Part shown: positions 1 through 5,185 of the stretch, one piece after another
Numbering within the stretch: the stretch's first letter is position 1
Layout: each line of letters begins with the position of its first letter
Assembly: GCA_946481465.1 (NCBI GenBank)
Contig: CAMLOC010000315.1
Coordinates: 1-5,185, forward strand
Source: an uncultured Shinella sp.
GTDB lineage: Bacteria; Pseudomonadota; Alphaproteobacteria; Rhizobiales; Rhizobiaceae
Length of the DNA stretch: 5,185 nt
Direction of reading: 5' to 3'
Translations under genes and position numbers: made by a program
Notes under the pieces: generated by a model
What the model saw: only the letters and a program-made list of their open reading frames with translations
Told to the model about the DNA's origin: nothing
Databases searched by the model: none

Positions 1-40
1 TGCGGGGAGAAGGTGCCGGCAGGCGGATGAGGGGCATCCG
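1..40 (-). repeat. Partial RIME-like palindromic intergenic repeat, cut by the window edge
   Basis: This short GC-rich element lies beyond the end of the transporter operon. It contains the perfect 8-bp palindrome TGCCGGCA at 14-21 within TGCCGGCAGGC (14-24). The reverse complement of that 11-mer recurs at 5106-5116 near the other end of the window. Read on the minus strand the order is CCCCTC, the palindromic core, then a CTCCCC stretch, which is the same order as in the right-hand copy. The composition and arrangement resemble the mosaic palindromic repeats (RIME type) found between genes in Rhizobiaceae; that family name comes from memory and was not searched. The element begins outside the window, so its full length is unknown. 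Confidence 0.6.
24..40 (-). terminator. Hairpin downstream of the binding-protein gene, possible transcript end
   Basis: CGGATG (24-29) and CATCCG (35-40) form a perfect 6-bp stem around a 5-base loop. The hairpin starts 38 bases past the stop codon of the minus-strand binding-protein gene. It could end or stabilise the transcript. There is no T-run after it in the direction of transcription, so it is not a classical intrinsic terminator, and it may simply be part of the repeat element it overlaps. Confidence 0.35.
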
Positions 41-78
41 GCCGGCCGACGACCGTGCATGGAAGATCATCGACCCCA

Positions 79-1980
79 TCACGCCTCCTCCTCCCCGTAC
101 CAGAACGTGTCCGGCATGTAGACGCCGAGGAAGCTGGTGGGCTTGAAGCCGCACAGGGCCTTTTCCGGTATGTTGCGCAGCCGGCGCGCGCGCACGATGG
201 GCTGCGAGATGCCGTTGACGGTGCCGATGGTGAAGACCTGGTCGGCGTGGTGGGCCAGCATCTCGTGCCAGATCGCCGTTTGCTCGGCCTCCGTCGTCGT
301 CCGCTCCCAGGCGGCGAGCCTGTCGACGAGATATTGCACCTCGGGCATGTCGGGCGGCTCGCCCTTGGTCTTCACGGTCGCGTAATACATGCCCCAGACC
401 GGCCACTGGTACTGGTCGTCGGCGGTCGGGGCGAGCTCGGCGGGCGACATTTCCGGCGTCGGCACGCCGTTGTCGAGCCCGTACCAGACGGACATGACCA
501 CCTCGCCGCCGATGGCGCGGCTGCGGAAGATGTCGCGCTGCGAGACCCGCACGAAGAGCCCGAGGCCGACCGCGCGGAAATAGTCGGTGACGAGTTCCAG
601 CACGTCCGTCTCCAGCGTGCTCTCCCCGGCGCTCTCGACGACGACCTGGGCGGGGCGGCCGTCCGGCAGAAGGCGCGTGCCCTCCTCGTCGCGCCTGTCG
701 AGGCCGGCCGCGTCGAGCAGGCGGTTGGCCTCGTCGGGATCGTGGGCCGCATAGGCGCTGGCGTATTCCGGCCGGAAGAGGGGGCTTTCCGGCAGCACCG
801 TGTTGGCGCTCTCCTGGCCGAGGCCGTAGAAGACGGCCTTGTTGATCTCCATGCGGTTGATGGCGAGCGACATGGCCCGGCGCACGCGCACGTCGCGCAG
901 CACCGTGCGCCAGCCCTCGTCGCCGCAGTTGAGGTTGGGGATCAGCGCGACGCGCGAGCCGAGCGTGCGCTTCCACAGCATCACCTCGATCGGATAGCGC
1001 GCCTCCGCGCTCTTCAGCAGCGTATAGTCGGTGAAGTCGAGATTGGCGACCTGCAGGTCGCTTTCTCCCGTCGCCGTCTTGGCGGAGATGAGGTCCGGCG
1101 AGGAGACGTTCAGCACAAGCCGGTCGACATAGGGCAGCTGCGTCCCGTTCTCGTCGACCCGGTGGAAGAACGGGTTGCGCTCGAAGATGAATTGCTCGGC
1201 CGGCGGGGCGGTGCGCGGCCGCCAGGCCTCCAGCGTCGGCAGGTCGGGGTTTTCCGGCCGGGTCTGGCGCGACATCTTGATGTGCAGGCCGCGCCAGTCG
1301 TCGACGCGCTGCTTTGCGATGTGCTTTTCCAGCACCTCGGCGTCCTGGTAGGCCTTGTGGAACTGCCGCATGTAGGCGGCGGGCAGCGCCAGCACCAGCG
1401 GGGTGGGCGAGGCGAGCTTCGGCAGGAAGTCGGGGATCGGCTTTTCCCAGGTGTAGCGCACCGTGACGGGATCGATCACCTCGAAGGCCGGCGGCTTGCC
1501 GTCGACGAGCAGGTCGGTGGGCGGGCCGCCCTTCAGCAGTTCGCGGTTGAGGATGACGTCTTCCCAGCAATAGCGGAAATCCTCCGCCGTGAAGGGATCG
1601 CCGCTCGACCATCTGTGCCCTTCGCGCAGGCGGAAGGTGAAGATGCGCTGCTCCTCCACCGTGAAGCTCTCCAGGATATCCGCCTGGAGCTTCAGGTCGC
1701 GGTCGTAGCCGACGAGGCGCGCATAGCTGTTGATCGGCACGAGGCGCACGTCGCGCTGGCCGCCGATGAGGATGCGCAGCTTGCCGCCCTGCGTGCCGGG
1801 CGCCCCGCCGAGCGCGGCGGTGTCGATGACGCGCGGCACCTTCGGCAGGCGTTCTGCGACCGGCGGCAGCTCGCCCGCCGCGATCTTGTCCTTGAAATAG
1901 GCGGTTTCCGCGGCGGCGCGGGCAAGGCCCGGGACGAAGGCGGTGGCCAGGAGGCCGAGGGTTGCGCGGCGGGTGATCAC
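79..1980 (-). CDS. ABC transporter substrate-binding protein, SBP_bac_5 family (peptide or oligosaccharide)
   Basis: This is the periplasmic binding protein of an ABC importer, 633 residues. The start chosen is GTG at 1980-1978, which gives a clean N-terminal signal and overlaps the upstream stop as GTGA; the frame stays open to 2256, but that extension overlaps the ATPase gene. Residues 2-10 contain a twin-arginine motif (TRRATLGLL), followed by a hydrophobic stretch to about residue 20 and an ARA-type cleavage site near residue 22, so Tat export is likely. There is no lipobox. Family 5 hallmarks are the RLREGHRWSSGDPFTAEDF block at about 117-135, NPFFHRVDENGTQLPYVD at 269-286, and DVRVRRAMSLAINRMEINKA at 363-382. 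The protein is about 100 residues longer than DppA-type proteins, with extra sequence around 200-265 including NPDLPTLEAW (244-253). That version of the fold includes oligosaccharide as well as peptide binders, so the ligand is open. The family call is firm; the ligand is not. Confidence 0.93.
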   Translation of the reverse strand: MITRRATLGLLATAFVPGLARAAAETAYFKDKIAAGELPPVAERLPKVPRVIDTAALGGAPGTQGGKLRILIGGQRDVRLVPINSYARLVGYDRDLKLQADILESFTVEEQRIFTFRLREGHRWSSGDPFTAEDFRYCWEDVILNRELLKGGPPTDLLVDGKPPAFEVIDPVTVRYTWEKPIPDFLPKLASPTPLVLALPAAYMRQFHKAYQDAEVLEKHIAKQRVDDWRGLHIKMSRQTRPENPDLPTLEAWRPRTAPPAEQFIFERNPFFHRVDENGTQLPYVDRLVLNVSSPDLISAKTATGESDLQVANLDFTDYTLLKSAEARYPIEVMLWKRTLGSRVALIPNLNCGDEGWRTVLRDVRVRRAMSLAINRMEINKAVFYGLGQESANTVLPESPLFRPEYASAYAAHDPDEANRLLDAAGLDRRDEEGTRLLPDGRPAQVVVESAGESTLETDVLELVTDYFRAVGLGLFVRVSQRDIFRSRAIGGEVVMSVWYGLDNGVPTPEMSPAELAPTADDQYQWPVWGMYYATVKTKGEPPDMPEVQYLVDRLAAWERTTTEAEQTAIWHEMLAHHADQVFTIGTVNGISQPIVRARRLRNIPEKALCGFKPTSFLGVYMPDTFWYGEEEA

Positions 1981-3887
1981 GAGGAAAGTTCCCGCATGTC
2001 GGCGTTCCTGCGCGCGAGCACGAAATGGCCGCCGCCGAGATCGGCCGGCGCCAGCCCCTCGCTTCCCTCCTCGTCGCGGAAGACCCGCGCCCAGCTCTCG
2101 CGCGAGACGGCGCTTGTCCTGCCGGCCGTCTCGAAGTTCAGCGGGCGCTCGAGGTCGGGGAAGGGCACGGCGTCGAGCAGCGCGCGCGTATAGGGATGCA
2201 CCGGCGCGGTCATGATGATCTCGCGCGGGGCGATCTCGACGATGCGCCCGGCCCACATCACGGCGACCCGGTCGGCCATGTAGTCAACCACGGCGAGGTT
2301 GTGCGAGATGAAGAGATAGGTGAGGCCGAGATCCTTCTGCAGGTCCTTCAGGAGGTTGAGGATCTGCGCCTGCACGGAGACGTCGAGCGCGGAGACCGGC
2401 TCGTCGCAGATGATCAGGCTCGGGCCGAGGGCGAGCGCCCGGGCAATGCCGATGCGCTGGCGCTGTCCGCCGGAAAAGCTGTGCGGGTAGCGCTTCAGCG
2501 AGGCCTCGTCGAGGCCGATGGCGCGGATCAGCGCCTTCGACGCCATCTTCCGCTTGGCCGTATCGCCATAGGCGTGGATGTCGAGGGGCTCGCGCAGGAT
2601 GTCGCCGACGGTCATGCGCGGGGAGAGCGAGGATTGCGGGTCCTGGAACACCATCTGCATGCGCGTGCGCAGCGATTGCAACTCGGCGCCGCCGGCATTC
2701 AGCACGTCGACCGGCCCCTTGCCGTCGTCGAACAGCACCGACCCCGCATCCGGCTTTATGGCGCGCATCAGGATCTTGCTGACGGTGGTCTTGCCGCAGC
2801 CGCTCTCGCCGACGAGGCCGAGGCATTCGCCGCGCCTGATGTCGAAGCTGACGCCGTCGACGGCGGGCCGCGGCTTTTCCTTCTGCCGGCCCGGCATGGC
2901 CCAGTTGTCGCGGCGCGTCGCGAAGGTCTTGCCGAGGTCGCGGACCGACAGGATGACGTCCGGCCCGGTGCGCGCCTGGTATTTCTTGGAGAGCAGGCTG
3001 TCCTGGTCGACCGCGATCTCGCGCAGCGGCTTCAGCCGGTCGCCGCGCTTCATGCCGAAATGCGGGATCGCCGCCATCAAGCCCTTCAGATAGGGATGGG
3101 ACGGCCGCCTGAAGATCGTCTCGACGGGGCCTGCCTCCATGATCTCGCCCTGGTAGATCACCACCACCTCGTCGGCGATGTTGGCGACGACGCCGAGATC
3201 GTGCGTGACGAGCAGCACGGCCATGTCCATCTGCTGCTGCAGGTCGCGCAGGAGCTTGAGGATCTGCGCCTGGATGGTCACGTCCAGCGCCGTGGTCGGC
3301 TCGTCGGCGATGAGCAGCGCCGGGCCGCAGACGAGCGCCATGGCGATCATCGCGCGCTGGCGCATGCCGCCCGAAAGCTCGAAGGAATACATGTCGTAGA
3401 CCTTGCGCGGATCGGCAAAGCCGACGCGCGAGAGCATGTCCTCGCAGCGCTCGCGCCTTTCCGCGCCGGCAAGGCCGCTGTGGATGGCGAGGGATTCGCC
3501 GATCTGGTCGCCGATCGTGTGCAGCGGCGAAAAGGAGGTCATCGGCTCCTGGAAGATCATGCCCATGCGCCCGCCGCGGATGGAGCGGATCTTCCTTCCG
3601 TCGCGCGGCAGGGGCAGGATGTCGATGGGGCCCTCGTCGGAGAGCGGGTCGTCGAAGAGGATCCGGCCGGAAACGCGGGCGGTCGGCGGCTGCAGGCCCA
3701 TGGCGGTCTGGCTGATGACGGATTTGCCGGAGCCGGATTCCCCCACCAGGGCGGTGACCTTGCCGGGCAACACCCTGAGGCTTGCACCCCTGACGGCGGT
3801 GATCCTCGCGCCCATCAGGGAGAAGGAAACGTGCAGGTCTTCAATCCGCAGCAGGTCCCTCGGCCGGCGCATCGCATTCGAATTCAT
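1977..3887 (-). CDS. Double-cassette ABC transporter ATP-binding protein (Opp/Dpp/YejF/GsiA type)
   Basis: This cytoplasmic ATPase of a peptide-type importer has both nucleotide-binding domains in one 636-residue chain, the usual length for such fusions. Domain 1 has Walker A GESGSGKS (49-56), Q-loop Q113, signature LSGGMRQR (171-178), Walker B LLIADEPT (191-198), H-loop H229 and an HPY motif at 264. Domain 2 has Walker A GESGCGKT (360-367), Q-loop Q415, signature FSGGQRQR (471-478), Walker B LIICDEP (491-497), H-loop H529 and HPY at 564. All catalytic residues are present, so both sites look active. The HPY motifs mark the oligopeptide/dipeptide/nickel class. A tail of about 60 residues follows the second HPY region. 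The ATG at 3887 is preferred because GAGAAAG lies 5 bases upstream of it; an in-frame ATG at 3872 is the alternative. It is the first gene of the operon, and its TGA overlaps the GTG of the binding-protein gene. No permease gene is present in the window. Confidence 0.96.
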   Translation of the reverse strand: MNSNAMRRPRDLLRIEDLHVSFSLMGARITAVRGASLRVLPGKVTALVGESGSGKSVISQTAMGLQPPTARVSGRILFDDPLSDEGPIDILPLPRDGRKIRSIRGGRMGMIFQEPMTSFSPLHTIGDQIGESLAIHSGLAGAERRERCEDMLSRVGFADPRKVYDMYSFELSGGMRQRAMIAMALVCGPALLIADEPTTALDVTIQAQILKLLRDLQQQMDMAVLLVTHDLGVVANIADEVVVIYQGEIMEAGPVETIFRRPSHPYLKGLMAAIPHFGMKRGDRLKPLREIAVDQDSLLSKKYQARTGPDVILSVRDLGKTFATRRDNWAMPGRQKEKPRPAVDGVSFDIRRGECLGLVGESGCGKTTVSKILMRAIKPDAGSVLFDDGKGPVDVLNAGGAELQSLRTRMQMVFQDPQSSLSPRMTVGDILREPLDIHAYGDTAKRKMASKALIRAIGLDEASLKRYPHSFSGGQRQRIGIARALALGPSLIICDEPVSALDVSVQAQILNLLKDLQKDLGLTYLFISHNLAVVDYMADRVAVMWAGRIVEIAPREIIMTAPVHPYTRALLDAVPFPDLERPLNFETAGRTSAVSRESWARVFRDEEGSEGLAPADLGGGHFVLARRNADMRELSS

Positions 3888-4133
3888 ATGTGCTTTCTCG
3901 CCTGACGGATCTTATCCACGCGGCCTTTTCTTGATATTCCCCGCCAAGACACTAGCGCGTGCATTTTTCTCTGTCCACGCCTTACTCCGGATAGGGTCGG
4001 GGGTTGTCGTCGCTCCGGCCGGGGCCGAAGATGAAGGAATGCCACCGGCAGACGGGCAGGCCCTTGCCTCGCCCCGGCGCCGGATGCGAAAACCGCTTCC
4101 GCAGCTTTGCGGGAACTCCTCTAGGACAGGTTC
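3888..4133. promoter_or_regulatory. Divergent intergenic region between transporter operon and glycosyltransferase
   Basis: These 246 bases separate two divergent start codons and must hold the promoter of the transporter operon, and probably that of the glycosyltransferase. The half nearest the ATPase gene is visibly richer in A and T than the rest. On the plus strand CTTGAT (3930-3935) followed after 16 bases by CTAGCG (3952-3957) is a weak match to an alphaproteobacterial sigma-70 promoter. On the minus strand TGGACA (3977-3972) is followed after 17 bases by TAGTGT (3954-3949), also weak. TCCACGC occurs twice as a direct repeat, at 3915-3921 and 3974-3980. No operator palindrome, riboswitch or small gene is convincing here. 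The promoter calls are guesses; the regulatory role of the interval follows from its position. Confidence 0.45.
4079..4123 (+). repeat. Possible degenerate rhizobial intergenic repeat with hairpin next to the ribosome-binding site
   Basis: The stretch contains GATGCGAAAACCGCTTCC followed by a CTTTGCGGGAA segment and CTCCTCTAG. This closely resembles, from memory, a short repeat seen in many rhizobial genomes (AAAACCGCTTC, a short spacer, CTTTTGCTGGAA, then TGCTCTA); it was not searched. TTCCGCA (4097-4103) pairs with TGCGGGAA (4108-4115) to make a 7-bp stem with one bulged G and a 4-base loop. The hairpin ends 7 bases before the AGGA ribosome-binding site at 4123-4126, so it lies in the 5' leader of the glycosyltransferase transcript if transcription starts upstream of it. 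Confidence 0.4.
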
Positions 4134-5096
4134 ATGTCAGCCAGGCAACGATTGAACGAACAACTGGAAGAAGCCGCCCGATATCGCGAGGCGGGCGATT
4201 TCGGCGCTGCTTGGCAGGTGCTGGAGGACGTCTCCCTCGATCCTGAGCGCGCCGCCCTCGGGCCGGAAACCGCGCTCGGCCTGCCGCGCCGCCTGCATTC
4301 GGCCTTCCTCAAGCTGGCGAAGGCCGAGGGCGATCCCCTCGAGCGCATCGGCTACCAGTATCATCTCGTGCCCGATCCGGCCCTGCTCGCCGCCCATGGA
4401 CGCTTCTCCTCGGCCGAGCGGCGGGCGATCGCCGAGGCGAACCGCACCGCGATCCCGCCCGTCATCCACCAGGTCTGGATCGGCACGGGGGCGGTGCCGC
4501 CGGCGACGAAAGCCTGGGAGCAGCACGCGAGAGCCCACGGCTACGGCTATTTCCTGTGGCGGGAGAAGGACCTGGAGGAGGCCGGCATCCACGAGAACGC
4601 GGCCTTCCGCGCCATGCTGGAGCGGGGGGACTATCCCGGCGCCGTCGATATTGCCCGCTACCTGCTCGTCGAGCAGGAGGGCGGCGTCTATCTCGATTGC
4701 GACTGGTATCCCGCCCGCGGCGATATCGGCTTCCACGACCTTTTGCCGATGACCGGGCTGACGGCCATGGCGGAGGACATTCCGCGCAAGACCGGCCGCG
4801 GCAGCCTGCTGCTCGCCAATTCCTTCCTGGCCGCGCCCGCCCGTCACCCCGTGCTCGCGCGCCTCAACGCCGTATTGCCCGGCGTCGTCGCGGATATGCC
4901 CGGCGCGCCCGCCTGGTGGTCCACCGGCCCCTTGATCTTCACGGTGGTGGCGCGCGGCGGGGCCATCACGCTCGCCGACGCCGCCCTGGTCGCCGGCACC
5001 CTGCCGCGCGGCGCGCCGCTCGCCGACGTCGAGGCGGCCTGCCGGGCGGCGGAAGCGGAGGATGGCGGGCTGCTCTTGGCGTGGAAGTCGTGGTAA
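4134..5096 (+). CDS. GT32-like glycosyltransferase with DXD motif (Gly_transf_sug type)
   Basis: This predicted cytoplasmic or membrane-peripheral enzyme, 320 residues, would transfer a sugar from a nucleotide-sugar donor to an unknown acceptor. The GT32 core begins near residue 107 with IPPVIHQVWIGTG (107-119) and continues with YFLWRE (139-144). It then has DYPGAVDIARYLLVEQEGG (166-184), YLDCDW (186-191) with the metal- and donor-binding DXD at D188 and D190, NSFLAAPARHPVL (229-241), and a WWSTGPLIFT block (261-270). This order matches OCH1-like and capsular-sugar transferases of the family. Residues 1-106 precede the core: they are charged, predicted helical by eye, and not needed for a minimal GT32 domain. 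There is no signal peptide or membrane segment. The ATG at 4134 is supported by AGGA at 4123-4126, 7 bases upstream. The gene diverges from the transporter operon and appears to be transcribed alone within the window. The fold call is good; donor and acceptor cannot be read from the sequence. Confidence 0.88.
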   Translation: MSARQRLNEQLEEAARYREAGDFGAAWQVLEDVSLDPERAALGPETALGLPRRLHSAFLKLAKAEGDPLERIGYQYHLVPDPALLAAHGRFSSAERRAIAEANRTAIPPVIHQVWIGTGAVPPATKAWEQHARAHGYGYFLWREKDLEEAGIHENAAFRAMLERGDYPGAVDIARYLLVEQEGGVYLDCDWYPARGDIGFHDLLPMTGLTAMAEDIPRKTGRGSLLLANSFLAAPARHPVLARLNAVLPGVVADMPGAPAWWSTGPLIFTVVARGGAITLADAALVAGTLPRGAPLADVEAACRAAEAEDGGLLLAWKSW

Positions 5097-5137
5097 AACC
5101 CCTCTGCCTGCCGGCATCTCCCCCCGCAAGGGGCAGG
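5096..5137 (+). repeat. RIME-like palindromic repeat just after the glycosyltransferase stop
   Basis: The element starts at the last base of the TAA stop codon with AAACCCCTC (5096-5104). It continues with GCCTGCCGGCA (5106-5116), which contains the perfect palindrome TGCCGGCA, and ends with a CCCC-GCAA-GGGG hairpin (5122-5133). The 11-mer core is shared, in inverted orientation, with the element at 1-40. As the first structure after the gene it could act as a 3' transcript end, but no T-run follows it. The assignment to a rhizobial mosaic repeat family is by resemblance. Confidence 0.6.
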
Positions 5138-5155
5138 GCACTCGGATATGGCTTG

Positions 5156-5185
5156 AAACCCCTCCCTAAATCCCTCCCCACAAGG
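5156..5185 (+). repeat. Second, related repeat unit running off the right edge
   Basis: The 9-mer AAACCCCTC at 5156-5164 repeats exactly the start of the preceding element (5096-5104), 60 bases downstream. It is followed by a different A/T-containing inner part (CCTAAATCC) and then CTCCCC and CAAGG, the same closing order as the first unit. The copy is cut by the window edge, so the expected closing G-run cannot be seen. Nothing coding is visible from 5097 to the end. Confidence 0.5.

Noticed and set aside
2..79. ATG at 79-77 overlapping the binding-protein stop (TGATG), open to the window edge, as a possible permease start
   Set aside because: The 26 visible codons have no hydrophobic segment like a DppB-type N-terminus and run through the palindromic repeat and hairpin.
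55..2193. Long plus-strand open frame of 712 codons opposite the binding-protein gene
   Set aside because: It is antisense to a gene with clear family motifs and export signal, is full of His, Arg, Asp and Val repeats typical of a GC-rich shadow frame, and shows no domain or ribosome-binding site.
1981..2256. Extended N-terminus of the binding protein starting at 2256
   Set aside because: It would bury the twin-arginine signal 92 residues inside the protein and overlap the ATPase gene by about 280 bases; GTG at 1980 fits far better.
3880..3890. Adjacent EcoRI (GAATTC) and NdeI (CATATG) sites at the ATPase start, suggesting a cloning junction
   Set aside because: The sequence reads smoothly from a plausible leader with ribosome-binding site into the gene, and no vector sequence is seen; chance is the simpler explanation.
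2025..3905. Plus-strand open frame of 626 codons opposite the ATPase gene
   Set aside because: The complementary strand holds two complete ABC cassettes; this frame has shadow composition and no recognisable motif.
3403..4155. Plus-strand open frame of 250 codons crossing the intergenic region
   Set aside because: Most of it is antisense to the first ABC cassette and the rest crosses the promoter region; there is no motif or ribosome-binding site.
4137..5141. Minus-strand open frame of 334 codons opposite the glycosyltransferase gene
   Set aside because: It is a shadow of the GT32 gene; it starts inside the downstream repeat and lacks any conserved motif.
1..5185. CRISPR array, tRNA, rRNA, insertion sequence or phage attachment site
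   Set aside because: No regularly spaced identical repeats, cloverleaf-like sequence, transposase motifs or integrase-linked direct repeats were seen on either strand.

Overview
This 5.2 kb window is GC-rich and most likely comes from an alphaproteobacterium of the Rhizobiaceae type (Rhizobium, Agrobacterium, Ensifer or Shinella-like). The evidence is codon usage with GC-rich third positions, the style of the transporter proteins, and short palindromic GC-rich intergenic elements at both window ends that resemble the mosaic repeats common in that family. The genus assignment is inference.

Layout. Positions 1-78 hold no convincing gene. They carry part of a palindromic repeat and a perfect 6-bp hairpin just past the end of a minus-strand operon. 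Positions 79-3887 are a two-gene minus-strand operon. The first gene (1977-3887) encodes a double-cassette ATP-binding protein of the Opp/Dpp/Yej type. The second (79-1980) encodes a large, probably Tat-exported substrate-binding protein of the SBP_bac_5 family. The two genes overlap by four bases (GTGA), so they are probably translationally coupled. Positions 3888-4133 form a divergent intergenic region. Positions 4134-5096, on the plus strand, encode a GT32-like (DXD) glycosyltransferase with an extra N-terminal helical region of about 100 residues. Positions 5097-5185 contain two related GC-rich repeat units 60 bp apart.

How they work together. The ATPase and binding protein are two of the three parts of an ABC importer for peptides or oligosaccharides. 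No permease gene lies in the window, so the membrane subunits must be encoded to the left of the window or elsewhere in the genome. The divergent glycosyltransferase would act in the cytoplasm or at the inner membrane on an unknown acceptor. Nothing in the sequence ties it functionally to the importer beyond the shared intergenic region.

No tRNA, rRNA, CRISPR array, transposase, phage gene or recognisable novel system was found. The window looks mostly ordinary. The points most worth checking are the missing permeases, the repeat elements bracketing the segment, the repeat-like hairpin beside the glycosyltransferase ribosome-binding site, and the unexplained N-terminal region of the glycosyltransferase.
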